A DNA stretch of 64,000 nt, taken from contig NC_079519.1 of NCBI RefSeq assembly GCF_000801105.2, positions 4,152,668 through 4,216,667 of the forward strand. The letters are read 5' to 3'. The notes beneath the pieces are model-generated. The model was not told the origin of the DNA. It ran no database searches and was given only the letters and a program-made list of their open reading frames with translations. This DNA is from Raphanus sativus. Its lineage: Eukaryota > Streptophyta > Magnoliopsida > Brassicales > Brassicaceae. Shown one piece after another: positions 39,652 to 51,400 of this stretch. The translations under genes and the position numbers were made by a program. The number at the start of each line of letters is the position of its first letter. Position 1 is the first letter of the stretch.

Positions 39652-41420
39652 TAATTTGGTGGCACTCTTCTTTGATGGGCCTATGGAAAAAATTGCAACT
39701 ATTTATTCAAGCATCCAACCAATTATCGTGACTTTTTTAAAGTTGATGATGTAATATATTATGTGCTCGTTATGTTTTGAATGATATATTGGCAAGCTTT
39801 AAAGCAAAGCAACCTTGCTGTCCATAAAGAAAAAGCCAATGTATCTCTATTTTTTGAATGATATATTGCAAGCCTTTACAACGTAAAGTTTTAGATTTGC
39901 CATTTTAAATTTCGTTTGTTGTGTATGACTATAATTGTCATCAGAGTTGTAAATTGTAACAATTAGCTTAAACGAAGAGTCACCATCAGGGGATAATTTT
40001 CTTAGGAAATTCAATGAATAATGTCACATTGCGTTCACTTGAACATTACATATGATATACAAACACACTTGTGGACCTGTGGTTGTGGGATGATGAGTGC
40101 TGTGGTCACAAGGCTTAAAGACGAAGATGTGAATATTTGTGCCAAGAAATTAGAAGATTTATTACCATGGTTTCATCAATCATACCCACGGCAAACGCAA
40201 CGAATCTCGCTTTGATTGTGTCACACTGTGTTCCAATTTTCCCTATATTATAAAAGAAATCTACCTTCTACTTGGATGTTTGTTGAATATCATATGAGAT
40301 ATCTTCTAATTAATTCCGAGCTCCTATATGTTTATTACTACCTGACTAACAGATGTCTCCATGATGATGAGCTCATAGGTCTGTAATCATTCTTCTTATT
40401 CGCAAGGGTGAATTCTATACGAGAGTTGGTGAGAAAAATAAAGGTTTCAAAACCTTGTGGTAACCCGTAACTGCAACCAATCACATTATGTCATTGTCTA
40501 GGAAGCGTTCAAGCAAAGGTAATTAATCAGTTTTCGTATTTCGATTTGGATTTCTTCAAAAGTTCCAACTTTTAGATTTTTCTCTGTTAAATACTTTGTT
40601 GTTGTTTTTGTGCGCAGGATGAGTATGAAGATGGTTCTCCCTTTAAACAGTTTGAACATCTAAAGCTATGTGTATGCTCATGGCATAAGTTTCGAGACGA
40701 GAACTTCAATCGTGCCTGCCTCTATTCAAATTTTGCATTCCCTCCCGATTGTGGCCCAGTGTTAAAGTCGCCTAAGGATCGATTGTGTGAATGTGCAAAG
40801 CTTGTTAATAAAACAGTTTCTTCGTTTTATTAAACTCTTAACTTCTTGAGATCATCTTACAATATAGATCTCTATATATAGGGTCTTAGCTTAACCTATT
40901 ACAATGTGATCTAGAAACTTAACATAAATCTAAATCAAGTTTTTCCTTTTTAGTTATTCAAACTTCCTTTTATGAATAACTTGTTTCCTAAGCTATCTTT
41001 GAAGCTTATCCAACATTGGTGGAATGTCATTTCGACTCTACTGTGAGGAGGAAAAGGGCATGGTTTATGTTGGCCGATGGGAAAAAATGACATTGAATTG
41101 GCTGGCGTTTGTGACATTGGACGCCATCTAAACGGCCAGGATTTAAAGGCCTTCCGCTACTAAATTCTTAAATTCTTTTCCTCATCAAGTTTTTAGAGTT
41201 TGTATGTGATTTGTGTGTTGTCGATTCGGGCTATGTCTTTTAGCTATTTGGTTAAAGTTGTCGTAAAATCTCGGACTTGTTGTAATTCTCTCTTAATCCA
41301 TAAAAATCCAGCAGACGTTTAAAAAAAGGGGTTAAAAATATAACCTAGAAGCTCATCATTATAAAATAAGAGTGACAAAGAAAACCAGTTGATGATAAAT
41401 GTTACATTAAATTACAAATG
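39652..41420. other. PTP1-to-F-box spacer with possible gene fragments
   Basis: Region upstream of PTP1. Short ORFs at 40021-40215 (+) and about 40617-40833 (+, after a TGCGCAG acceptor-like site) have gene-like composition. The second contains F-x-H-L-K-L-C, faintly recalling the LRR part of FBD/F-box proteins. No intact gene can be built, so these are at most relics. Confidence 0.3.
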
Positions 41421-42579
41421 TTATAAGACGGTGAATAAACTTTGGAAATAGCAAACACATCGTCCCAGGGTGGTAGGCTTGTAGAGTAAATTAAAAGATT
41501 TGGTATGGAGATGGTGTAGCAAGAGTGGTACACGAGGTTCCGAGTATGACTTACCATGGAGAAGTAACTTATCTTGGTCTATAATTGCTACTGCTTCCAG
41601 TGCACAGTCGGGTTCCCCGAACCAAGAAAAAACTTGGGTGAGATCTATCGAACAAATTGTCTCTCATGTCCTTGAAGAATCATCAAACGACCAAAAGACT
41701 TGTGTTGGCCAGTTTTTCTGGGATACACACAATCGGTTATTAAGGATGGACATTACGATGTCGCGAGAGCCACGTAAATGGGGAGCAAAAGGAGTTTTAG
41801 AGATGACTTGAAAAGTTTCGGTGTGAAGATCAAAAGATAAGACCTTGGTGTCTTCACACTGAGTGAACCAATGAAGTGAGCCATCTAAATACGTGGGTTC
41901 CGATATAACAATAATCCGATAAGGAGATGCAGGGAGAACGTACCTCCAAGCATTGGTGGCAAAATCAAAAACTTCACAGGTAGTAACATTGTCTAGACCA
42001 AATTCAGATGAATTATATAGCCAAACCGGCTTGTACGTGCCAATCATCTTGTCTTTGCCGAATCCAAGTTCATGACATGGTTTGTAATAGTCTCCTTGAT
42101 TCAAACTGTGGAGGTAGAGCTTTTGAAAGCCGGAATGTGGGAAACTTCGATGCCATCCAGTGATTGGGTTCAAAAAAACTCGGGCTGTGGGTATGTGAGA
42201 GGCATAACAGACCGTCACAACTAGTACTAGTAACCCCGTTGGTCGGAATAGGAAACTTGACCGTCCAAATCACCGACGACGACCCCAACACCATGCTCAT
42301 CCTTCCAGCTTCATAATCTTTGTCATCACTATAATCCATAATTGACACAAAAAGCACATTTGCTGCATCTCGTGATTTGCTACTACGGATAAAATAATGT
42401 CGTTCCTGGAACTCTCGGGAATCGATTGTCAATTTCCACTTCTTGGATACACACCTTAATCTTACCAGAGATTTCACTGGAAATCTCTCCAGTATCAGCT
42501 CTACAACATCGTGTGGTAGCGAGTAGCCATGTCTTTTCAAGATAAATTTCACACTTGAGCAGCTAACTCTTTTCAACAT
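41421..42579 (-). pseudogene. F-box (FBA-type) gene disabled by a frameshift and a nonsense codon
   Basis: Read from ATG 42579 on the minus strand. An F-box (L-P-H-D-V-V-E-L-I-L-E-R-F-P-V-K-S-L) starts near residue 21, followed by an F-box-associated domain with S-C-D-G-L-L-C. Near 42195-42215 the frame shifts: the FBA pattern N-P-I-T-G-W-H-R-S-F-P continues in another frame (42218-41664). At 41664-41666 a TGA stands where FBA proteins have a Trp after S-S-R-T; the same frame then stays open for 81 more codons to TAA at 41421-41423. Total about 385 codons, normal for the family. Intact members are substrate receptors of SCF ubiquitin ligases. With two lesions this copy is probably dead; a sequence error could explain one of them. 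Confidence 0.8.
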
Positions 42580-42670
42580 TGTTGTACATCGAGAGAAACA
42601 GATCTAGGCTTTATTTATACACACGAGCTCAGCTTAATCCGACTTGAGCTAGGGATTGGATTCAAAAAGA

Positions 42671-42713
42671 AAGGAAAACAAGTTGACAAAAAAAAAAAAA
42701 AAAAAGGAAAACA
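42671..42713 (+). repeat. Poly(A)-only insertion scar with AGTTGAC tail
   Basis: AAGGAAAACA at 42671-42680 is repeated at 42704-42713. Between them lie only AGTTGAC and about 16 A. It resembles retroposition of a bare tail. Microsatellite slippage alone would not explain the direct repeat on both sides. Confidence 0.55.
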
Positions 42714-42950
42714 CATCCATCACCAGCGGTAGGTCTTCGACGATTTAACCGGATTTGGAAAAATATCAAACCTAACCGAAATAGAGATTCGGTCTGGATT
42801 CGGATAGGGTTAGTAAACCAGGTGAATATTTTGAATTTCGGTTTGTTTATTTCATTTTTAACTCTTTTTTTTGCTAAATCCTCCTTAAACCCTTCTCCAT
42901 TTTATCTCCCCCCGAACCCTAAGAGTACCAAACCCGCCGCCGCCTCCGAA

Positions 42951-44366
42951 ATGAAATCAATCTTCCGCACCGTCCCTCTCCGCCGCCAAACCAACCGCCG
43001 CGCCTTCACCGACGCAGCCGAAGAAACCTACAAATTCGTAAGAGACAGAGGCCTCGACCACGCCGTCGAAAGAGAGAAGAATCTCAGACCCCTCCTCAGC
43101 ATCAAGGACCTCGTCACATCTGAACCATCCAAATCCCTACCGATCTCCGTCATCACATCCCGAAAAGACTCCCTCCGAGTCCCCCTCCGTCCGATCGAGT
43201 TCATCCGTAGCTTCCCCTCCGTCTTCCACGAGTCCCTCCCCGGAGGAATCCAGCCTCAGATCTCCCTCACGCCGGAGACTCTCAACCTCGACGCCGAGGA
43301 GCAGCTTGTCTACGCCAGCGAGGAGTACAAGCAGGGGTTAGCTGACAGGTTGCTGAAACTGCTGATGATCAACAGAATCAACAAGATTCCGTTAGAGATT
43401 CTTGAGTTGTTGAAATGGGATTTAGGTTTGCCACGTGGATACGCCGAGACGGTGGTCCCCGAGTTCCCTGATTACTTCAGAGTGTGCAGAGGGGAGCTGG
43501 AGCTTGTCTGCTGGAGCAAGGAGCATGCTGTGTCTGTGCTGGAGAAGAAGGCTAAGGAGTATACTAAAGGCGCTCCGATTGCTTTCCCGATGAAGTTCTC
43601 TAACGGTTTTGTTGTGGACAAGAAGATGAAGAGGTGGATAGATGATTGGCAGAAGCTGCCGTACATCTCTCCTTATGAGAACGCGCTTCATCTCTCGGCG
43701 ACGAGCGACGAGTCTGATAAGTGGGCGGCGGCGGTTTTGCATGAGATCTTGAATCTTTTTGTCTCCAAGAAGGTTGAGAAGGATTTGGTTTTGCATCTTG
43801 GTGAGTTTATGGGGTTGAGGTCGAGGTTTAAGAGGGTTTTGCATAACCATCCTGGTGTTTTTTACTTGTCGAGTAAGCTTAGGACTCACACTGTGGTTCT
43901 TAGGGATGGGTACAAGAGGGGAGTGTTGGTGGAGGGGAATCAGTTGGTGACGAGCCGTAACCGTTATATGAAGCTTATGAGTAAGGTTAAGAAAGAGAAC
44001 AGTGCAGTGTCTAGTAGGAAGAGGGAAGATAAGGGGAAGGTGGAAGGAGGAGAAGTCTGTGAGACTGAGGCAAAGGGTGAGGGTGATGATGTTTCTGGTT
44101 CTGAAGTCGAGGATGAACGTGAAGAAGATGTTGTTGTTGATGAAGACGAGGATGATGATGTTGTTGATGATGATGAAGACCAGAGTATGAAACGTGGTCG
44201 TAGAAACTCAAGTCCAAGAGCTGGTAGGAGGAGTTTTGGTTCGCAGGAGAAGCCGCATACAAGGTCAAGAGCAGGTAGGAGGAGTTTTGGGAAATCAGGT
44301 TCACAGGAGAAGCCACGATCAGGGCGGCGCAACAAGGTCAATTTAACAACAGAGAAGAGTAGCTAA
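42951..44366 (+). CDS. PORR-domain organellar RNA-binding protein
   Basis: Intronless gene, 471 residues from ATG 42951; the upstream extension to 42822 uses a GTG and is probably leader. Plant organelle RNA recognition (PORR) proteins bind group II introns and help splice them in chloroplasts or mitochondria. The N-terminus is Arg/Ser-rich without acids (M-K-S-I-F-R-T-V-P-L-R-R), as in organelle transit peptides. The domain then runs from about residue 35 to 340 with L-R-P-L-L-S-I-K-D-L, a P-L-R-P-I-E-F-I-R-S-F-P-S-V-F segment and a terminal V-F-Y-L-S-S-K block. The C-terminus has a long Asp/Glu tract and a basic repeat (A-G-R-R-S-F-G then S-Q-E-K-P, twice). Earlier annotations call this family ubiquitin carboxyl-terminal hydrolase, which is misleading. 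Likely the At1g71850 orthologue. Confidence 0.9.
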   Translation: MKSIFRTVPLRRQTNRRAFTDAAEETYKFVRDRGLDHAVEREKNLRPLLSIKDLVTSEPSKSLPISVITSRKDSLRVPLRPIEFIRSFPSVFHESLPGGIQPQISLTPETLNLDAEEQLVYASEEYKQGLADRLLKLLMINRINKIPLEILELLKWDLGLPRGYAETVVPEFPDYFRVCRGELELVCWSKEHAVSVLEKKAKEYTKGAPIAFPMKFSNGFVVDKKMKRWIDDWQKLPYISPYENALHLSATSDESDKWAAAVLHEILNLFVSKKVEKDLVLHLGEFMGLRSRFKRVLHNHPGVFYLSSKLRTHTVVLRDGYKRGVLVEGNQLVTSRNRYMKLMSKVKKENSAVSSRKREDKGKVEGGEVCETEAKGEGDDVSGSEVEDEREEDVVVDEDEDDDVVDDDEDQSMKRGRRNSSPRAGRRSFGSQEKPHTRSRAGRRSFGKSGSQEKPRSGRRNKVNLTTEKSS

Positions 44367-45789
44367 ATGTCTTAAAGACTGAATCAATGTTTACCGTTAC
44401 ATGCATGTTCATCTGGTTCGTTCATTCTTCTGTTTAGTAGCGTCAAAGCTTATCTTTTGCATTCTTGCTTCTCAGTGAGAGAAAAAGAAACAAGTTTTGA
44501 TTTAATGGTCACAGTTGCATAGTTATGCTCAGACTTTAAATCTGACTTTTCCTGTTGGATTTTGCAGAATCATGATATCAAGTAGTTGAATTGCTAGTGT
44601 GGAATGTTATTTAACCGTAGTGAATCTCAGTCACTAACAATATCAATCTAATGAGTGTCTTGAGGTCTGTCCTCAGTGAGGTGTCCACGAGAGTTCAGAA
44701 GAAATTATGAAGAGTTGTGAAACATAACAGAGAAAGGAACCCTACATCAATTGAAGATTGGACAGCTTATCACAATGTCATAACTCAGAAGCGGTCCTCT
44801 CATAAACCAACAAATATATAGTCTGTTGTGTAAGAAAAATAATTACAAAATATTTTAGGAGTTTCATCCTGCAGAGAGATTTGTAGGTTAGGTCTTTCTT
44901 CTGTCACACTATCTATCTGCAACATATTTAGTGACACTGGCGTACAATTAGTACCATCTCTGACACTGTTGTTTCTTGTTTTCTGCATTTACTAATCATA
45001 AAAGGAAATTGCTACGAACCGTACCTTATCATCCATTCCCAACATGATACCTCTGTCTATTTTTCAGTTTCATAACATGGAAAGCAAAACTTCTATATGA
45101 AAATTCTACTCTGTTTGGTCACTGTGTTTATGAACTTTTTCTAGCTCAGGACATTTGAGCTACAATAATTAGAAACCTAAATGGATTGTGTGCAACAGTG
45201 ACACGTTTCTTGACTTTCTTCTAAATTCATACTCGGGACTTGAAATACCCGACCAAAATAAGTCAATTGTATGGTTTTAATATGGTAATGGTATTGTCCC
45301 AACAAAAAAGTTTTGGGAACATTTGTGCCTGTGTCGGGTTTTGAATCATTGTGCTTTTAAAAACTTTAAATGTATCGTACCCTTTCCTCATCATCGTTTT
45401 TTGACCTAACTTTAACATAATAGACAAATAAAATTATTAAAAATGTTTTTTTTGTTTGTTTGTTTGTTATGAACCCACACCAAAAGAGAGACAAAGGGAT
45501 ATAGGCATGCATTCAATAGTGTGTGGCTTGATATGGCCAAAAAAGGTTTCTTACATGCTTTTATTATATTCTCCTTTTTCACCATTTCTGGCAAAAAAAG
45601 ACATATCCAATACTCTTCTTTTAGTTATTTTGTATTAATCAGGTTTTCAACATCTAAAATGATTTAGCTTCCAATGGTTTCAATTAGAAAACTAAATGGA
45701 CACAAAAACATTAACAACACTCGCTACTAGTTAAAATACCAAAGATCAACCAACCAAACAACCATAAGTCTTTTTGACCCCACACTTTA
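44367..45789. other. PORR-MATE intergenic region
   Basis: Convergent 3' flanks of the PORR gene (+) and MATE gene (-). Contains a (GTTT)n run near 45455. No gene is seen. Confidence 0.5.
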
Positions 45790-47951
45790 TTACAAAACAT
45801 CACTCAACTTCTCATCACTCCCATTACGATCATCCACCAACAACAACGACGAGGACTCTTCATCCTTCCCAACTTTCCCCATCTCCAAACTCGTCAACCT
45901 CATCGCTCTAACCGATTCTCCTTCCCAATCAGTCCTCGCCAAAACCGCATACAATATCGAAACCGCGCAAGCTGCTTGAGCCGAAAGCAACCCAAACCAC
46001 AACCCGCTAAACCCAATTTTTAACCAAAACGCTAGTCCAACGGCCACAGGCGTCCCAACAAAATAAAACGACCCAAGATTCACATGCGCCCCTACCGCAG
46101 GTCGGCCTGTCCCTCTTAGAATACCGCAACCAGTAGTCTGCGGACAGTTCCCTAGCTCGCAAAGCCCGACAATTGGCATAACCGAAGCGACCAGCACCTT
46201 GAGTGGCTCGTATCCAGTGAAAAGCCCTGCCCAACGCTCTTTTAAAATCACCGTCCAAGCCACATTCAGTGCTCCTATCACAAATGCGCAAGCTAGAGCC
46301 ACGTTGGCAGCTAGTCTCGCCTTGTATGGTCTACCTGCACCGAGCTCGTTTCCAACCTGTGAAATATTAATGAAAATGAAAATCTTAAAAAGTTAGTTAT
46401 TGAAGCCAACCTTTTGTCACGTTTAAAGGAAACAGACAAGGACAAGTGGGTTTCGATGAGGTTGAAGAGTGTCATTAGATTGGCAGCAATAAAATAGACT
46501 ACACTTGACTACTTTCTTTTCAACCACTTTTTATTTTATTTTATTTCTAGCTATGTTAATGTCCAATCACATGTCACGGGGTGGTCTATTAATGGAAGTT
46601 GATGCAATACATTTTACAGCCCCTACATCACATTACACGTTTTCTATCCTTGGAAACACTCAAAAAAAAAGAAAGAAAAATTTATGCCAATAACAAGAAC
46701 AAAGTGCATCAAATCTTTCTAGAGTAACGTTATTGCTTCTTGTAAATTGTTTTCACAGCTTCAAGTTCCGAGACTTTACATCCTAATTTAATTAATTAAC
46801 TCTGTATCTCATATTTAATCAAAAGACAAGTCTTTGCTAAAGACGTTTCAACTACACTTTGAATTTTAAACTAATCATTTTTCTACTCATAACCTGATCA
46901 CAACTAGTCAATAGTCTTTGACTCAAATCTTGACTTAATCAACTTAACCAATAATCATTGACTCATATCTAGAGTAGATGAAGACACGTACCCGAGCAGA
47001 GACGCATCCAGCTAAAGCCATAGGAACAGTATACATAAGACTTGTTGTCTGAATCAAAATCCCAGTAGCAGCCACAGCAAGCTTAGGATTCTCCAAGTAA
47101 CCACCCATTATAGTCACAATCTCATACCACCACCACTCCAAACATATCCCCAAACAACTCGGAACCGCCACTCTCATCAACGGTCCCAACCCTCCAAAGA
47201 ACTCCACCGCGGACGACTGAGCCGCCACCGCCACCGTAGACCCACTAACCCTCTTCTGCAGCTTCCCACTAGCCCAAACATAGCCCACCAGAAGCCCAAC
47301 CATGATCAAGTTCGTCACAACGGAAGCAGTCGCCACGCCAGGAACACCCCATCGCTTCACCATCACGAGCCAATAGTTCAACGGCACGTGGAACGCCACG
47401 GCAGCCAACGTGCACCACATCATCGGTTTCGTCACCCGCTGCGACCTCAGGTAAACCCGCAACGGCTGGAGCAGAGTGTTAGTCAAAAGATCGGGAAGCG
47501 CGTAGAGACAGTACTCAGCGGCCGTAGCCGTTATCTCCGGGTCTTGGCCCATGAACAGCATGATGGGCCCGAGGTTGACCCAGAGTAGGCTGATGGGCAG
47601 GGAGGCGATCAGGAGAATCACGACCATGCGGTGGAGAGAGAGCGTGAGGAGGTCCCAGTTCTTGCTACCGAAGGCTTGGCTACACACGGGCTCGAGACCA
47701 GAGGCGAGGCCCACGAGGACGGAGTAGCCAGTGATGTTGGTGAAACCGATCGAGAGAGCTCCTCCGGCGAGCTCGAGGCTACCGAGACGGCCGAGGAAGA
47801 GGACGGAGACGACGGCGCGTACGTAGACTAGACAGTTCATTGCTGTGATCGGTAGGACCATGCCCCAGAGTTCTTTTAGCTCCTCTACGACTTGAGGGAG
47901 AGTTGGGTGTTTATGGGAAGAGAAATCGTCTGTTTGGTTTTTTTCCTCCAT
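45790..47951 (-). CDS. MATE/DETOXIFICATION transporter (DTX54-like)
   Basis: Multidrug and toxic compound extrusion antiporter: a polytopic membrane protein that exports organic compounds against protons. Two exons, 47951-46992 and 46356-45790, join at S-A-R|V-G-N-E-L-G to give 508 residues, normal for plant MATE proteins with 12 membrane helices in two MatE halves. The C-terminal tail is acidic and soluble. The donor is CTCGG|GTACGT. The E-L-G-A-G-R motif in exon 2 is the conserved loop of the second... first MatE domain boundary. Substrate cannot be inferred. It belongs to the DTX48-56 type by its single-intron structure and sequence style; synteny (At1g71870, from memory) suggests DTX54. 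Confidence 0.9.
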
Positions 47952-48369
47952 TTGATTCGATCAAACAGTAGTGCCCTTGGTGAAACAGAGCAAGAGGAAG
48001 CTATGTTGGACGTTACACAAAGGAGGATAGAGGAAAAGATGCGAGCTATAAGGTGAAACAGAGGAAGAGAGATATGGAAGACGTGAAACAGGGGAGCTAG
48101 AAAGGAAAGCGAAAGTATAAAAACGCAGAAAATAAAAAGATCTGTTCGTTTGTCTCCTGAAAGTGAAAGGAGGAAAGCTGCATAAAATAGAGGATAGTGA
48201 GGAGTTATTTTTTTTTTATTTTTTTTTAAACTCACCTTGTGAGTTTATTAGTGATAAATTGTCAGCTAAAAACTTGTTGCCAGAGCTGCAAATTAATAAA
48301 AAGGCGTAACAAAAAAAAAAACCAACATAGCACCAAACCAAGTTTTTGTCACAAAATATCATCATAAAA
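47952..48369 (-). promoter_or_regulatory. MATE gene upstream region
   Basis: Purine-rich 5' leader (47952-48180 on + reads GAAGAG-rich) and promoter-proximal DNA. No further element is recognised. Confidence 0.35.
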
Positions 48370-48606
48370 AAGAAAATGACCAAAAGAAGTTTTATTAAAT
48401 GGTAAATATGCATTTATAAGTCTTGGGTTAATTAATCTAGGATTTAGGATTTAGAGTTAAGGGGTGGAGTTTTAGGAATGTGTTCATTTTTTTTTAAAGT
48501 AAATATTAAAATTTTCAAAACAAAAATATATTATTTTGAACATTTTATTTTTTGAGTGCTATTTTATGACAAAAATTTAAAAAATGCTATTTGAGAAAAT
48601 TGCCCA
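48370..48606. mobile_element. Possible MULE-type MITE remnant
   Basis: The right edge (reverse strand) reads GGGCAATTTTCTCAAATAGC, and the left edge is AAAATGACCAAAAGAAG. The centre carries TTAGGATTTAGAGTTAAGG text often seen in Brassicaceae MULE-derived MITEs. A related centre occurs near 57630-57660. No target duplication was found. Confidence 0.35.
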
Positions 48607-49189
48607 ACAAAAAAACACCCCACAAACAAGTTGTTCAACAAAAAAAAATCCGCAAACATTTATTTTAAACAAGTTTTTCTGAGGGAATTTATCAAATGGC
48701 CAATTTAATAAAAATAATAAAGAATACTTTTTAGATAATTAAATCTATGATAATTTTGCATAAATTTTCACAGTATTATCTTTTTGATTGTCAGTTGACG
48801 GTTAAAAAAAGAGAGAAAATGATATCGATGAAGAATATGGATATATATATGGATGAAAAGAAAAAAATGATGTCGTCTGTTGTGAAGCGTATAAGTATTA
48901 TTAGCTATGTAGTCAATGGTAGTTATGGTTAGAGCATCATTATTGGTCATCCCTTAAGGCATCCTTTAAAAAGAGACCACGAAACACTAGGACCGAAGGG
49001 GAAGAAAAGGAAAAAAGCCTCTAATTAAGGGTTGGCCCTTGTACCAATCCGACCAGAAAAACAAAAGAAAACAAAAAAAAAGAGACTTAATTAGGGACTT
49101 GATCGAATCCCACCAATACTTATGCTCTTAGGGCTGTGCTTGACATTTGTCAGACTAGAAGCGGGAAAAAAATTGACCCCATAACTTAA
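48607..49189. other. Intergenic, no gene
   Basis: AT- and A-rich DNA. The ORFs near 48747-48950 are low-complexity. Nothing supported. Confidence 0.4.
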
Positions 49190-49266
49190 TGTAAAGACTG
49201 GGTGACTGTTAACTGAGAGCCAAGAGAATAATTAGAAAATGATCAATTAGGTTTTGATAACTGATT
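49190..49266 (+). repeat. Inverted-repeat arm (left) of a pair 8 kb apart
   Basis: The sequence from AAGACTGGGTGACT to GATAACTGATTTTT recurs, reverse complemented, at about 57062-57140 with high similarity, including a shared AGAATAATTAGAAAATGATC core. It may be the end of a large DNA element or two copies of one small family. Confidence 0.6.
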
Positions 49267-50821
49267 TTTTCTTTGGAATTTATATAATTAATGCTGATCA
49301 TTATCATATTTCTGTTTTTTATAAGTAAAGGTATTTTTATTTTATTTTCATTTAAAAATATGGTACTTAAAAGAACAACATTAGTCAGCATTCGAACCCA
49401 AATATGAAATTGGCCCCAAAAGTTACTTGTACCATCTCTACTACCTAAATATTTGTAAAATTGGCCTCGAAATTTATTTTTTACTGATCGGCCCTCAAAC
49501 AGATGCTTGATGGGTTTTGTATCTCTGCTTATGGTGGCTTCTTTCACAACGTACGGGAAAGATGAGATGTAATTACAGTATTACAGAAGAGAAAAATAGT
49601 GATGGAAAGTTATTGATGATTTTGTTTTCCATTTATAAAATAATAGTATAGACTCTCTATAAATAGTATAAGATATATTATTATTCCATTTAAATCATAA
49701 ACTCTATTCCCAAACCCAATTACTAAATCATAAACCCTAACAACTGAATCTTAAATGCAAATTTAAAATATAATATATATTCATAATATGAAAATACATA
49801 AACAAAATATAAAATACTCCATTTATGCAAATGGTATAAAAAATACCAGTCTTAAGTTCGCAGTCCGATGTGCAACCATTTCTCAATAAAAAATGAAACA
49901 ACTTAAAGATAATCACTGCTAATGGATCGATACTGTTGAAAGAGATAAAAATGATGAAATTAATAATATTTCTCAATTATTAAACAAAATAGAATATGAT
50001 AAACATTATATTATTTATCAATAAATACGACGAAGAAGAAAAATATTAAGACGAAATAGTATGTCTACATGTTCTATTTCATTGAAATAGTATTAAACAC
50101 AACATCAGGAAGAGTTTATATTTTAAATAGTATAATAATTTTACACAAATAATACTATGATATATTTTTTTCTCATTGAACATAGTATAGTTAGCGAGTT
50201 ATCTTTTACATATCTTCTTCGACGCGGACACAAATTCACCAGTCCACCATCATTTCTCTTCACCCTCCGATCTACATAATAGCTCGGATCTGCGTTGAAG
50301 CTGTTGCAGTTCCAAATTTCTTTACAAATTAATTAGTAAAAACAGAACAAGAAGACAGAGGATGAAGTGAACTTATCTTTCGATTCCATGGATTAATCAC
50401 TGATCGGATAAACACCGTTGGAGAAAAAGATAATATAGATAAATTGATTGCAAGAACAAATACACAAAATATAGATAGATTTAGGTATTCATCGTATCTT
50501 CGCGCATACTTCCTTGTTTGTCTGGTTTTTTCTGGTGCATTGTACATAATTCATTGTCAAATTATTTTTAGTAAGTTATTTAATTATAAAAAAGTGTTAG
50601 TTACACACTTCAATTTCTTTTTTATTTGTAAATATTTATCATTTAAATTTATAAAAATGCTTATTGGCTCGTGTCTTGTACTTCCAATATATACACATAA
50701 CCCACGCTAAAAATACAAGACCCAAGCCAGTAAGCCATTTTACAAATTATAAATGAACAATATTTTTGAAAAAAAATATTTCAAAAATAAATCTAGAATA
50801 TTTTATATATCTAGCTAATAA
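49267..50821. other. AT-rich repeat-derived DNA, no gene
   Basis: Includes decayed transposon-like text (TTGGCC...GGCCC around 49410-49495). The ORF at 49547-49209 (-) shows no family. No other structure is seen. Confidence 0.4.
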
Positions 50822-51400
50822 TCTAATTTATTAAAATAAAGTCATATTTGGACCTCACTTTGAATTAATGTATTATATTTCACTTTTGAGACCTATATAT
50901 TTATTAAAATATTTTAATCTAATCTACTAAAAAAAAGAAATGTTTAGTCGATATTTTTATTACAAGATGTGCCATTTTTAACAGAATTAGAAGATGTGCC
51001 ACTAATTTTTATTTTATTAGATATTTACTAACGATATTTGGTAAAGAAAATTAGTAAAAATCTTGAGTTATATAACATGTCATATCTAAATCGAATTTAA
51101 TTACACCATAATATCTAATCTATTAAAATAGAGTTTCATTTTGAACCTAACATTTAGCTAATGTGTTATATATAACTTTTCATCTATTTAATATTTTTTT
51201 TCAGTAAAAGTACATTTAACTAATCTACTAAAATATAATATCTTAAAAGAAATCTTTAGTCGATGGATTTAATAAAATATATACTACTCACTTTTATTAT
51301 TAGTGTTAATCATTCATTAATGTTTTCTTGGATCATATAAATAATATCACATATTACCAATCAAATACATACATAAAAATAATATTTAAATCATATCTAA
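50822..51400 (+). mobile_element. Helitron 5' ends in tandem
   Basis: A|TCTAATTTATTAAAATAAAG at 50822 and A|TCTAATCTATTAAAATAGAG at 51114 both look like Brassicaceae Helitron 5' ends. The ~290 bp after each is related (later TCTAATCTACTAAAA..., TTTAGTCGAT). This is a duplicated Helitron 5' part. No 3' hairpin with CTAG was found downstream. Confidence 0.45.

Noticed and set aside
40617..40833. An intact FBD/F-box gene
   Set aside because: Only a short exon-like piece with a vague LRR-like pattern; no F-box and no continuous frame.
42822..42950. N-terminal extension of the PORR protein
   Set aside because: It starts at GTG, not ATG, and reads through leader sequence. The ATG at 42951 gives the expected organelle-type N-terminus.
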